Assembly: GCA_020796225.1 (NCBI GenBank)
Contig: CM036762.1
Location: forward strand, 55,949,740 to 56,013,739
Direction: 5' to 3'
DNA from: Arion vulgaris
Taxonomy: Eukaryota; Mollusca; Gastropoda; Stylommatophora; Arionidae
Length of the DNA stretch: 64,000 nt
Part shown: positions 28,416-40,400 of the stretch, one piece after another
Layout: each line of letters opens with the position of its first letter
Position numbering within the stretch: position 1 is the stretch's first letter
Made by a program: the position numbers and the translations under genes
Notes under the pieces: model-generated
The model's input: the letters and a program-made list of their open reading frames with translations, nothing else
Told to the model about the DNA's origin: nothing
Database searches by the model: none

Positions 28416-31400
28416 CTGGACTTGGGATACAAAGTGCCATTCATTTTTTTCAGCAATCTTTAAAATTGTTTCACAATTGCTGTACAAGAATCTCAGTTAT
28501 CTTTTTCTGCAAACGTAATAGCTCAGGGCAACAAATGAGATAAGGGATTAGACTGTTAGTTTTAAAGTTCATGAATGAAAAATAGAACTGGAATGAATAT
28601 AGTTAATTTATATTGGCTAAGTAGATAAATGGGCATAGGTTTGGATGAAATTGTTTCTTGTTTTACATTAATCAGTAATGTAGACATCACTTCGAGAACA
28701 ATGGCTATACTCTGAACGTTAAGTGGTGCATAGAAATCGTATCCTATGTCTTACTGTTTTGATGCTATGTCCTTAATAGTAGTCTTTTTAATTTTGAATA
28801 GTAATAGGAAACATCAGATTTACTACATAGCATTTTAATAATATATAACATGTTATTTATGATTGGTTGGAAATTTTTTTGTTTTATTAATGTAGAATTT
28901 GTTACAATTGAGAATAATGACTTAAAAGAGTAGAAAAAGTTTAGTTTTAAAAAATATGTCAACGCATTGCCATGAAAACAATACAAAATGGCCTCAAAAA
29001 CAAAATTTCAAATCCCTAAGGCTCTAAATGTAATGAATACACATCTCCTTTAGCCTGTTCGCCCTTGGCGTTAGGGCAGCAACAAACGTACACCATTCTT
29101 CCCTGTTCATGGCCTTCCTCTGGATTGTGTTCCAGCTATGATTCATTTCCTTCAGCTCTTGCTCTATCGCTCTCCTCCAGGTCGTCTTGGGTCTTCCACT
29201 CGTTCGCCTACCCTCTGGAGTCCATCTCAGTGCAGTTTTCGTGTCGCAGCCAGTCTCCATCGTATCACATGTCCAATCCATCTCCAGCGCTCTTGGATGA
29301 TAGTGCCCATATTCTCTTGTTGGCATCGTGCAAGCAATTCTTGATTCGAGATAGTAGTCGGCCAGTACACGCGTAAGATTTTTCGCAGACAAGTTGTATG
29401 AAAGGCGGAGAGTCTTGAAATATCCTGTTCTGTCATTCTCCAGCATTCCGATCCGTACAGCAATGTTGACAGCACAGCTGTTATAGATACTAGTCTTGGT
29501 TCTGATGCTGTATTGGGCAGATTTTCAGGCGGTCTGAAGGGTCATGAATGCACTTCGTGCCTTACTCAGTCTGTTTTTAATGTCAGATCCAGCGCCTCCT
29601 TCATTGCTAATAACACTTCCAAGGTATGTGAAAGCGGTTGTATCTCGAGGGTTTTATGCCTTCTAGTTTAACTAGGTGCTGAATGAATACACATAGTAAT
29701 GAATATAAATAAATTCTGTTTTCATCTAAGGTGAGCAATTGTAATATCTAAAATATTACACATGCTTTTAGGATATATTAAATATTACATTTTTAAAGAA
29801 TTTTGGGCAACCCCCAAAAACAGCTTTTAAAACCAAATTTTGAGGCATTTTACCCAAAATTTATAAAAATGTAATATTTAATATATCCTAAAAAGTATGT
29901 GTAATATTTTAGATAACTGTGTATCTGTTTGTTCTCTCATTATCACAAACATCTACTTGTCCAGGACAGTAGGTTCTCTCTTCAAGACTCTGGAGATCTT
30001 CTTCTTTGTGTTCATTCTTTACGACCAATTTTAATTACTCTTTGTGATATGTTTGATCTTGGCTAAGAATGTGTATACGTTGCACATTGGTTTGGTAGGC
30101 CCTAAATGCATAGACTTCTACACGTTTAGGACATGTGCATCCGATTTCAGCCAAATCTCCTTTGTCGCCTCTTACGACAAGCGTGGCCTTTTAACAGTGG
30201 TTCTATTCTTTACACCCCAAATTTGGGCCCGGTAACCACTCGGGCGGACTCTGGAGATATCTATTGAAGTTATCTACTCACAACAACACCAATTGTTTTG
30301 GACGATATCAAAGAATCGTGGCGTTTTTCCAACCAAAACGGCTCTCAGGATCAGTCGGACAGCCAGCGTGATGTTGACCACAACACCCATCGTGTACCAA
30401 TGTTCAATGACAAATACGAACCTAACACCGTATTACCCTATATACCTCAAGGTATAAAAAGGGTACCGTTACTTTTTTTAATATCAAAGAATAATAATAA
30501 TAATTCCTCTCGTACTGTTTAACGTTACATAGGGCCTGCAAGTAATTTCTCCATACCGCTCTATCATGGGCAACTCGCTCAATCTCCTCCATGGAACTGA
30601 GACCGATATTTCCTGCCTCTCTCAGCAAAGTTTGTTTCAGGGTCTCTTTAGGCCGTCCTCTCTTCTTGAACCCTTTGCATTCCACTTCAATGCCTGCTTT
30701 GATATTCGTTGATCATTTCTCCTCAAGGTGTGTCCAACATATCTCCATCTTCTCTTTCTTATAACAGTTGTCACTAGTGGTTGACCAGACATGTCTCTGA
30801 TTTCATCACTTCTTCTGAATTTGTTCCATTTTATATTCATTATTTTTCGTAATCTATTTTCAAATGCATTCAACTTGCTTTCTATATCTTTAGTCATTTT
30901 CCAACTCTCGCTGGCATATGTTAAGATTGATACAACATTTGAATTGAAAATACGTAATTTAATTTTAATACTATATAACTTGCAGTTCCATATTTTATTT
31001 AGACTTTTAAAGCTGATGTTGCTTTGCCAATTCGTATCATAATTTCTTTTTAACATTTCCTGTGCAATCAAAATTGCTACCTAAATACGTGAACTGCTCT
31101 GTTATTTTTATCATTTTAGATTCCAGTGTGATATCTGCATTACTTGCCATAGGTGTCTTCATTATATTTGTTTTTCATAGCTTATCTGCAGTCCAACTTT
31201 TGATGCTATAGATGACAAGTTGTCTGTTTTTCTTTGCATATCTTGGTTGTTTGTACTTAACAAATATCAAAGAAAGGGTTGAAAATTAATCTCATGTATG
31301 TGAGCATGCACAATTATAATAATGTAAAACAATTACAACTACTCAAAAAGCAAGACCTACTTTGTAAAATTTTGATCTCATTTCTTTCCTTGCCAAGGGC

Positions 31401-34400
31401 TGAGAAGAGGTCTTGTTTAAAACGAGTTTCTGCACATAAATTGTTCTCTAGTTCTGCATTTTTGTCCTGCATAGCAGACAAGGCTTTCATCAAAACTTCT
31501 GTTTCTTTCTGGGTGTCTTTGTATTGTCGCAGAGACTGGCAAGAAAATCATAATGAATTAGAGCTCTTGTTAAAATACACATAGAATTAGTGTTAATATT
31601 AGCAATACAATCTACCAACCAACGCACTGGATTTCATTTGAATATTGGTTACTAACTGAAGTCATTGCACTCTGGGCAGACCCATAGGTGTTCAGTCTCA
31701 CCCCAACAGATATTGAAGAGTATGCATACTGATAGTTCCTGTGCCACACTGGTTAAACACACTCCTCGTTCTGCCCCTCAGGAGTCCAGTCCTATGAATA
31801 CAACAGGTAACTCCAAACTGCTTAAATTGTTGGATCATTCAACATGTGTTAGGGTCTTCATCCAATAAGCGGTCGTAAAGAGACTGAAGAACATTCCCCT
31901 TATCCATCTTCAACTCTCCAACAATCAATGCAAGCCCGTCCAATTATTTTAATTCATCTCTTGTCTATTGAATTTAAGTTTGGTTTTTCTTATATTCTGA
32001 AGTAGAGACTTATGAAGGAAATAAATGGCCATCATGCTGGTAACATCTGATAGGGCAGCAAAAAACTCTAAATTGTTTGGTCTGCAGCCATTCTTTGAAG
32101 GGCTCTACATTCCTATACTTCTTAGTACTTTCTCTACTCATGCTCCATATTCTATATGTGTATATGTAAAATATATATAAGTTATATATTTACTTGATTT
32201 TTATTGTTTCTCTTCTTTTCCACTTCTAGTTTTTCTGTATTTATTTCGTTATTCGTTTTAGTCACATATTTTCATTCATGTTCAACCTTTGTAATATCTT
32301 TGTCAAATTCTATACATGGTGTTCTGTGACATTCGTCACTTTTGTTGTATCTTTTGCTTGATAAAGGCCTTTTAGTCAAAACGTTGCTGTGTATTGTCAT
32401 TGTTTTTGTAAAACTACAGTACTTTGTTATTACTTTTTTTGAATGGCATCCAATATTTGGTTCATAGTTTTCATTTCCTGTTAAATCTTTCTGCTATATT
32501 CATGTTTCTTCTACATATGCCATATCGTTTTCTTTCATGTTTGTTCCATGTGCCATTCACACTAGCCAGGGATATCTGTAATGCAGATGTAAGTTTTTAC
32601 GCATCTCGTACCTGGAGTACTCGAACCGTTCTCAGCGCGGAGCAATCAGAATATTTTTTAAATCCATGATCTCAATGCACAGAGACGGACAATAAAATAT
32701 AGTTCTTTTACATGCTCAAGTTGAACACATACAAGAACATGTGACAGTTAAAAATTGATAAGAGTATGTGCTCATTAGCCACTATCAGAACCAAATTTCG
32801 CCTGAGTGGTTACGGGCCCAAATTTGGGGTGTAAAGAATAGAACCACTGTTACCTGCCACGCATGTCGTAAGAGGCGAGTAAGGAGGTTTGGCTGAAATT
32901 GGATACACATGTCCTAAACGTGCAGAAATCTATGCGTTTAGGGGCCTACCAAACCAATGTGCAACGTATACATGTTCTTGGCAATGATCAAACATATAAG
33001 AAGAGTGATTAAAATTGGTCGTAAAGAACGAATGCAAAGAAGAAGAAGAACCAAATTTATAATAAAAAAAAAAAAGATTAAAAAAAATTCCTTTAAAAAT
33101 TTCACCATCTTCAAAGATTGGTTACATTGAAGACCCTCGCTGCGAAGCTGTTCAGGTTTGGATTTTTATTTTATGCCCACGACAGAAAATATCCTTGGCG
33201 TATCCATGGATTGAACACGGGCCTCCTGCATGGGAGCCGCGCTCTAATCAATTCGACCAGACGCTTCTCATTCTGTTTAAACTAATATGAAATTGCCACA
33301 ACACGTATAGTCCACAATTACCTGCACTTCCCGCTCCAACTGTCTGTATTGATCCTCCCACATTTTGTTTTCATGACGAGTCTGTTTGATTTCATTGTCA
33401 AACTCTCTTCTCCTTGATTTGCAGACATCTGTACACTCTCTAGAAGAAGAATTGATGGTTAAATAAAAGTCATTCCACAAAACAAACATAATTGTAATGT
33501 AGGAAATAATTTTACCAGACTACTGTAAAATGACAAAATACACACATGTGTTAAGAGATCTTTGACACAAAGAATTTAAAATGACAAAAGATACACATGT
33601 GTTAAGAGATCTTTGACACAAAGAATTTTAAAGTGTTTACAAACTGGATTTAGTTAGCATATATGTTACAACCAGCATACGCCCGAGTGGTTACCGGGCC
33701 AAATTTGGGGTGTAAAGAATAGAACCACTGTTACCTGCCACGCATGTCGTAAGAGGCGACTAAGGAGGTTTGGCTGAAATCGGATGCATGTGTCCTAAAC
33801 GTGTAGAAGTCTATGCGTTTAGGGGCCTATCAAACCAATATGCAACATATACACGTTCTTGGCAAAGATCAAACATATCACAAAGAGTGATTAAAATTGG
33901 TCATAAAGAACAACGCAAAGAAGAAGAAGACAACCAGCATAAATATAAATTTCAGTATCCATCCTCATGCAACTACTTCTTAATTTTTTGTCATATTCGC
34001 CAGCTATAAACTCGGACGCATTCATGGCGCCTCTGACTGAGTTTTGTGTGAATGTTTGCTTTCTATATCACCAGTGCCCCTTGCTATTCAGGCGAGCTGT
34101 ACTCCAATTTCAGATATACTTGTAATTTAGATTCCCAAGTAGAGGATCAGGGTCTCATGTAGTCCAACCATGCGTTATGCACATACAACAATGGAAGCAC
34201 GGGTAGGGGGGAGGATGATTGAGGGAGAGGAACACTGATCTCAAAGTTGGGAATTTCTCCAGCACATGGTCCCAAGCGCAAAACGTTATCAACTTGACTA
34301 TCAGTGACCATGTAACCACATCTTGGTTTAATTTCATAAGTCGTTCTGCCACAATGTCTAACCTAGCTGTAAAGGTCGTGCTGGTAAATGACAATGCTCC

Positions 34401-37400
34401 AGTACACCAAAGCAATCATTGATGAGATGGTGCAGACTAGAATCTTGCAATTAAATTTTCGGAAAACCTATAAGGAACCGAATTCATGATGGATATCAAG
34501 GGAACACCATGGATGTGACAATGACATCGTTAATGCAGCATGAACTGACGACTTCACGCAGAGAGATGAGTTTCCTGATCGCCTCTGTAGTTTGAGTACA
34601 CCAATAGGGGTTGCGAGCAGAAGGCCATGCAAAAGCTAAAATAAGTTTTCGCATGTGTGGTGCCGAGCCCGAAGGGAAGCAAAGAATAGTACCACTGCAA
34701 CCTACAATGCATGTCGTAAGTGGCGACTGATGTAGGCCCTAGGGATGCTACCCTAGTAAATAAAAAGCAACGCAGAAATTGGATGTGCTGGCCTACTTGT
34801 GGGCGCATAACTGGCACAACACACTATCGCTCTTAGGCTCAGATCACATACAAATCACACTGAGTTGTTGACAAGTGGTCGATGTGGAGCGTCAAGAAGA
34901 AGCAACACAGAATAAAAGTTGTCAGTATAAACGTGTAAAGAAGTGCTCCGGTCCATTGCTCCGGATATCCCTCAGAGTGTGGTAACTAACGACACCTGTT
35001 CTGTGTTGGTTTACTATTCTTCTTTCATTTCCAATATCACACTTGTCTAGCTACACCATGTTTAATTTGATATTCTTGCAGTTTGGTTAGGGTTGTAGAT
35101 TCAACCTCATTCCTTGAATTGTTTATACTATCTCCTAGGGATTCAGAATATTAGCCAGATCCATTGCTCAACTGCTTTCCACAATGCCAGCAAGTCCGTT
35201 TCAATCTTCCAGAGCATATTCATTTGAGTTACTAAGAAAACATGCATAAATAAAAGTCTGTGACTCCAGCCAGACCATTGCTTTAGTTACTGCCATGATC
35301 ATCATAGTCAGACTTTTTGTAACCTTTGCAAAACCACCACTGTCTTCCTTCATGATGCCTCCATCTGACATGAGCACTGACAGCACATAAGCTCAGTATC
35401 TACTGAGCTACCAACCCACCTGTGTAAATAACCACATTGCACTCAAGACAATAACCTCAATAACACCAATGAAGTAAACAAAAATATAATATAATTCCCA
35501 GATCTCACATGGTTTAACTCAATTACATTTATAACGCTGGTCATCTTTCATTACCTACCTTGCCGCTGCTGCCATGGCTACTGCTCGAGCTGCCGCTGCT
35601 GCCTCCACACTCTTATTTTTCTTCTCATTAGCAAGCTGTAACTCAAGTGTAGCTCGAATCTTTCGCTTCTCTGTCAATTTTTTCTCCATGGAGGCAATTG
35701 TCTGTTTATCCTGCTGCCGAGATGTAACTAGGTTGTGTAGTCTAAAGATAAAAAACCCAACATAATGGTAAAGAGTATTATAGCTGTTCAATTGATGTAC
35801 CATAGCTGACATACTGTACAAGCTCTTTATATTTGCCTATATAAACTGCAGCTGCTTAGCAAGTGTCTATTGAATGGGGACATAATGAGTTTATTGTAAA
35901 TGAGGGAATTTGGAATTACATGTTGCATTAGTAAGACTGGGCATATGAGGGACAGAATAAGATGTGTGTTTAACCAGCGAGCTGCAGAAACTAACAGCAT
36001 GTATACATTTTGACATCTGCTGGGGAAGGCTGAGCACCTATGGGTCTGATCAGTGTGCTACAACATCAGTTCGATAACCAACATAAACTGATAATTAAGA
36101 AAGGTTTTAAAGTATGGAACCAGTCATCATCATCAATCTAGGCTGACTGGTGATAAAGATGAATGATCATGTCTTTCCCACATATCCTGTTATCAGCATT
36201 ATAATCTGGTCATAAATTAACTGAAGATTGACAGTAAAAGTTGTTGGATCATGTCTCTTTACTGTCTCATCATCATCACCAGGTCAGTTATTGGTTACTA
36301 AACTGACGCATTGCACTCCGGGCAGACCCATAGGTGCTCAGTCTCCCCAACAGATATAGAAAAGTATGCATACTGATGGTTCCTGTGGCTCGCTGATTAA
36401 ACACACCTCTCACTCTGTCCCTCAGGCATCCAGTTCTACTTATACAACGGGTAACTACAAATTGCCTAAATCGCTTGATTGATTTAACATCTATTTTAGT
36501 GTCCTCATCCAACAGACAGTCTCAAAGAGACCAAAGAACATCTCCCTTATTCATCTTGAACTCCCCAACAATCGATGCTATTGATGCAAGCCTGCCCGCT
36601 CTCTCATTACTGTAAACACCCGCATGCCCAGGACAGTATATCCACGTAAGCCTCTGGAGGTTAGAAACTTCTATAGACGACATCCACTCATACCGAAACC
36701 TGCCCTTCTGGATTTTGTGAAGCATCGACTGAGAGTCAGAGACAACAACGGCCCCAGTAAATAATGTCCCAGAGAGCCAATGGAGGGCAGCAGTAATGAC
36801 CTCAACCTCCATCCTCATACTAGAAGTAGTTGTCCAGTACGCTCCACTTCGCTCTGCAACAACCCTACCATGTGCACCAGGTCAGACAAACAAACAAAAC
36901 AATGGTGGTAAGGTCTTTTAATTAGTTATGTTTAAAAAACAATAAAGACTAGAACCTCTTACTAAATACAAAGAAAATTAACATTATGTCTACTGACAAA
37001 ACAAATATGTTTACCAAAAATCACCATCAATAATGAGAACAATGACTACGATAACAATTTTGAATAACTTGTCTGTGTAATTTACAATAGAAACTGTATA
37101 TAGGAAATCAACAGGAAACTGGCAATGTAAATTGAAATGGTATAATTAGTATGAAGAACCTACAGCATAATACAAGTAAGGAAACAAAAGTAATAATGGA
37201 GGGTATTGTTTCTGAAATTTGAGGCAAAGGATGACTTGTTAGAGAAGGTGAGACTTTCAGATGGGTATGAGCAACATTCAGCAAAGGACAAGCTACAGGA
37301 AGAGAGATCCTGTCTCTCCCTATATTAAATCCATGCTGTCTGTCTGACTGTGCAATGAAGGTTGTCCTAATGCAGCCTATTTGTCTGTGACCTTGGATTT

Positions 37401-40400
37401 TGTTCCTCAGTTTTTTCTGTACTCAAATATTTGTTGCATACTGTGACCAAGTGACATGGAAAATTTATACAACCTATTATATTAGTTGTGCATTCGCCGT
37501 CTGTTGCCGGGGTTCGCGAGGGAGCAAAGAATAGTAACACTGCGACCTACAAGGCATGTTGTAAGAGGCGACTGAAGTAGGGGCCATGGGAAGCTACCCT
37601 AGTAAATAAAAAGTGTCGCAGAAATTGTATGTGCTGGCCTACTTGTAGGTGCATAACTGGCACAATGTACAAGCGCTCTCGGATCACATAAAATGCCATA
37701 GAGTAGTTAACAAGGGTCGATTTGGAGAGTTCTAAGAATAAGTTTTGCATTAAGTTTAACAGCATTGACAATAAATATTAGAGCTAACGAAATGTGTATC
37801 CCAACAAGACAGAAAAAAACAAACTAGCATATGATGATATGTTGGACTTACTTATTTTGTAAGTTCTCATTATCCTGTTGTAGCTGATACATCTCTGAAC
37901 GTATGGCTTTTTCTTCTGATGCAGAACTACTGATCTGAGATCTCAATTCATGTTCACAATTACGACTACCTTGTAGGTCTGCTTTCAACTTTTTTACATC
38001 TGTCTCTAACCTGAAATGTTAACAAAAAATATGTAAGGAAGTTACTGTTTTGTGATATAACTCAAGTACAAACTAAAGTAGCCATGTGTGGACATTTCAT
38101 AACAAAGCAATAACTGGTTAAACTTCTTCTTCTTCTTTTCGAATCCTGTATGCCTCACAGCGTCAGGTCAGGAAGAGATTTCTAAAACGGGCCCTAGTAT
38201 GCGCTCCGTAGGTAGTCTCTTTCGCGCTCTGTTATCTCTGAGGTCCATCTTTTGCGTGGCCGGCCTTTTGCTTTGTACCCATTGTATTGGAGCAGCATTG
38301 GTTAAACAATTACACATAAATAAGGCTGTTGTTGTAACCACTAGGAATTGTCTATGAGTGAAAACTCTTTTTATCATATATAGAGCATAGAAGATTACTT
38401 AGCTTTTCTGCAGACCCAGAAGATTCCAACAGATCTTGGAGTGTAGTACTATGCCGTGAGTTGTGGTCACTCCTACTGAAGTGGAATCTGTTGCTGGTCC
38501 CTGCAGTACTCCCATGGTTTTAGCAGAGCAATAGCTCTAGAAACACCACTTGCTGACCATAGTTTGTAATCTGTATATGATTTTAGTTCAAAGAGTCTCT
38601 TCCGTGACTGTTATAGAACAACAACTTGTTGACCATTCTCTGAGACCTGCGTGTGATTTATGCCAGATGGTTAACTGGGCAATCCCCTGCTCACAGCGAG
38701 AATTTGCGCTACCTCTATAGAGATCACTTTTCAGTAGTTACTTGATCTGAGCCAGCGAGCAACTGCACAGAGCCAGTTAGTGGATGTTTCCAACATAAAC
38801 TACGCTCAATCTCAGACTCGTTTCACTTTCATCTTAGAGTGCGGAGTTTTCACTCTTGCTTTCCCACGAGATGTGTGTAAACACTGGCCATGGAGCAGAT
38901 GTTTGCATCAACAAAACTGACAGGACCAATCAGTCAGCCTGTAGAGCATATTTCATCATGATAGTAAGCATTCATTCTAGATCAATCACCCTTCAGCCAC
39001 TTCTTGCGGATTGTATGTGGTATGGGTTTAAAAAACGGACTTATGCAGCACAGACCACCCCGAGCATGCAACATGTTTGTAAGTTCCATGATTTTTTTCA
39101 GTCTGTCGATGTGTTCTAACAATATTTCTAAGAGAGTAAGGAGCTTTAAGAATCCCCAGGGAAAGCACCAGAGCCAATGAATATGATCAATAAATAGATA
39201 AAACAAGTATTAAGGGCTTACGGAAAAATCAATTACCAAACACTGGATTCGAACCACAAACCCTTATTTCTTACGGCATCCATTATTTCTCACCACTGAT
39301 ATCATTTTATAAGCAAACTGATCTGATCAGATACATTCACGGCTAAGGTCGACTGTAATAGATTTTCAACATTTTCTGTTGCTTGAAAAGTTTGGTATAC
39401 TCTGCTAGACTTTTTACTTGTGTGAGTGTCCAGCTCTTGATGCTGCCTTCTCACTTATACTATCTTTCTCTTGCCGTAATCCGGTTTGGTTTCAAGTACG
39501 ACTTTCAACTAGCGAGTGTCATGTCTCTATATCTATCTTAAACATCTAGCTGCTTGTGTTCATTGTCCACATATCTGAACCAGTTGTTTCTTAATTTTTG
39601 TTATGTTTTATTCAGATGTTAATATCTGACTCATATTGTAGAATATAGTTCTGTTTATTTATTTTAGTGTTTATTTATATAGTACTTTTTACTTGTGTGA
39701 GTGTCCAGCTCTTGATGCTGCCTTCTCACTTATACTATCTTTCTCTTGCCGTAATCCGGTTTGGTTTCAAGTACGACTTTCAACTAGCGAGTGTCATGTC
39801 TCTATATCTATCTTAAACATCTAGCTGCTTGTGTTCATTGTCCACATATCTGAACCAGTTGTTTCTTAATTTTTGTTATGTTTTATTCAGATGTTAATAT
39901 CTGACTCATATTGTAGAATATAGTTCTGTTTATTTATATTTTTTTCCTGAAAATGGTTTCATATCTTCCAGCATTTGTTATTGTACGCCAAAGATATAAG
40001 AAACTTTTCAACCTTCCGATTTCTTTCTATTTTTTCTTATGCTTTATTATTGCTTCTCACTTGTTTTGTAAATTCTTCTTCTGCTTCAAATCGATTACCT
40101 GTTAAACCACTCTTTTGTGATTTGTATGTGATCTGAGCCTAAGTGCAAATGTACGTTGTGCCAGTTATACACCTACACTTAAGCCAGCACATCTAATTTC
40201 TGCAATGCTTTTATTTACCAGGGTAGCTTCCTAGCTACCCCAGGTGAGCATCTGTAGCTCAAGCGGTAGTGAGCTCGATCACAAACCCAAGTGTACCTGG
40301 TTCAAGCCTCACAGTGGGCATGTTTGGAAGCAAATTCGTTTCAGTGGGATTTTTACAAAGGTAAAAATAGCAACCGTTCAGAAAGCAATGGCAAACTACT

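Noticed and set aside
34219..34422. Tigger/pogo-type transposase fragment (VVLVNDNAPVHQS resembles the LLDNAPxH motif)
   Set aside because: No neighbouring motif of the DDE domain could be found on either side; too short to support.
38856..39119. 87-codon ORF in a macoilin intron
   Set aside because: No family, no splice context, composition not distinctive.
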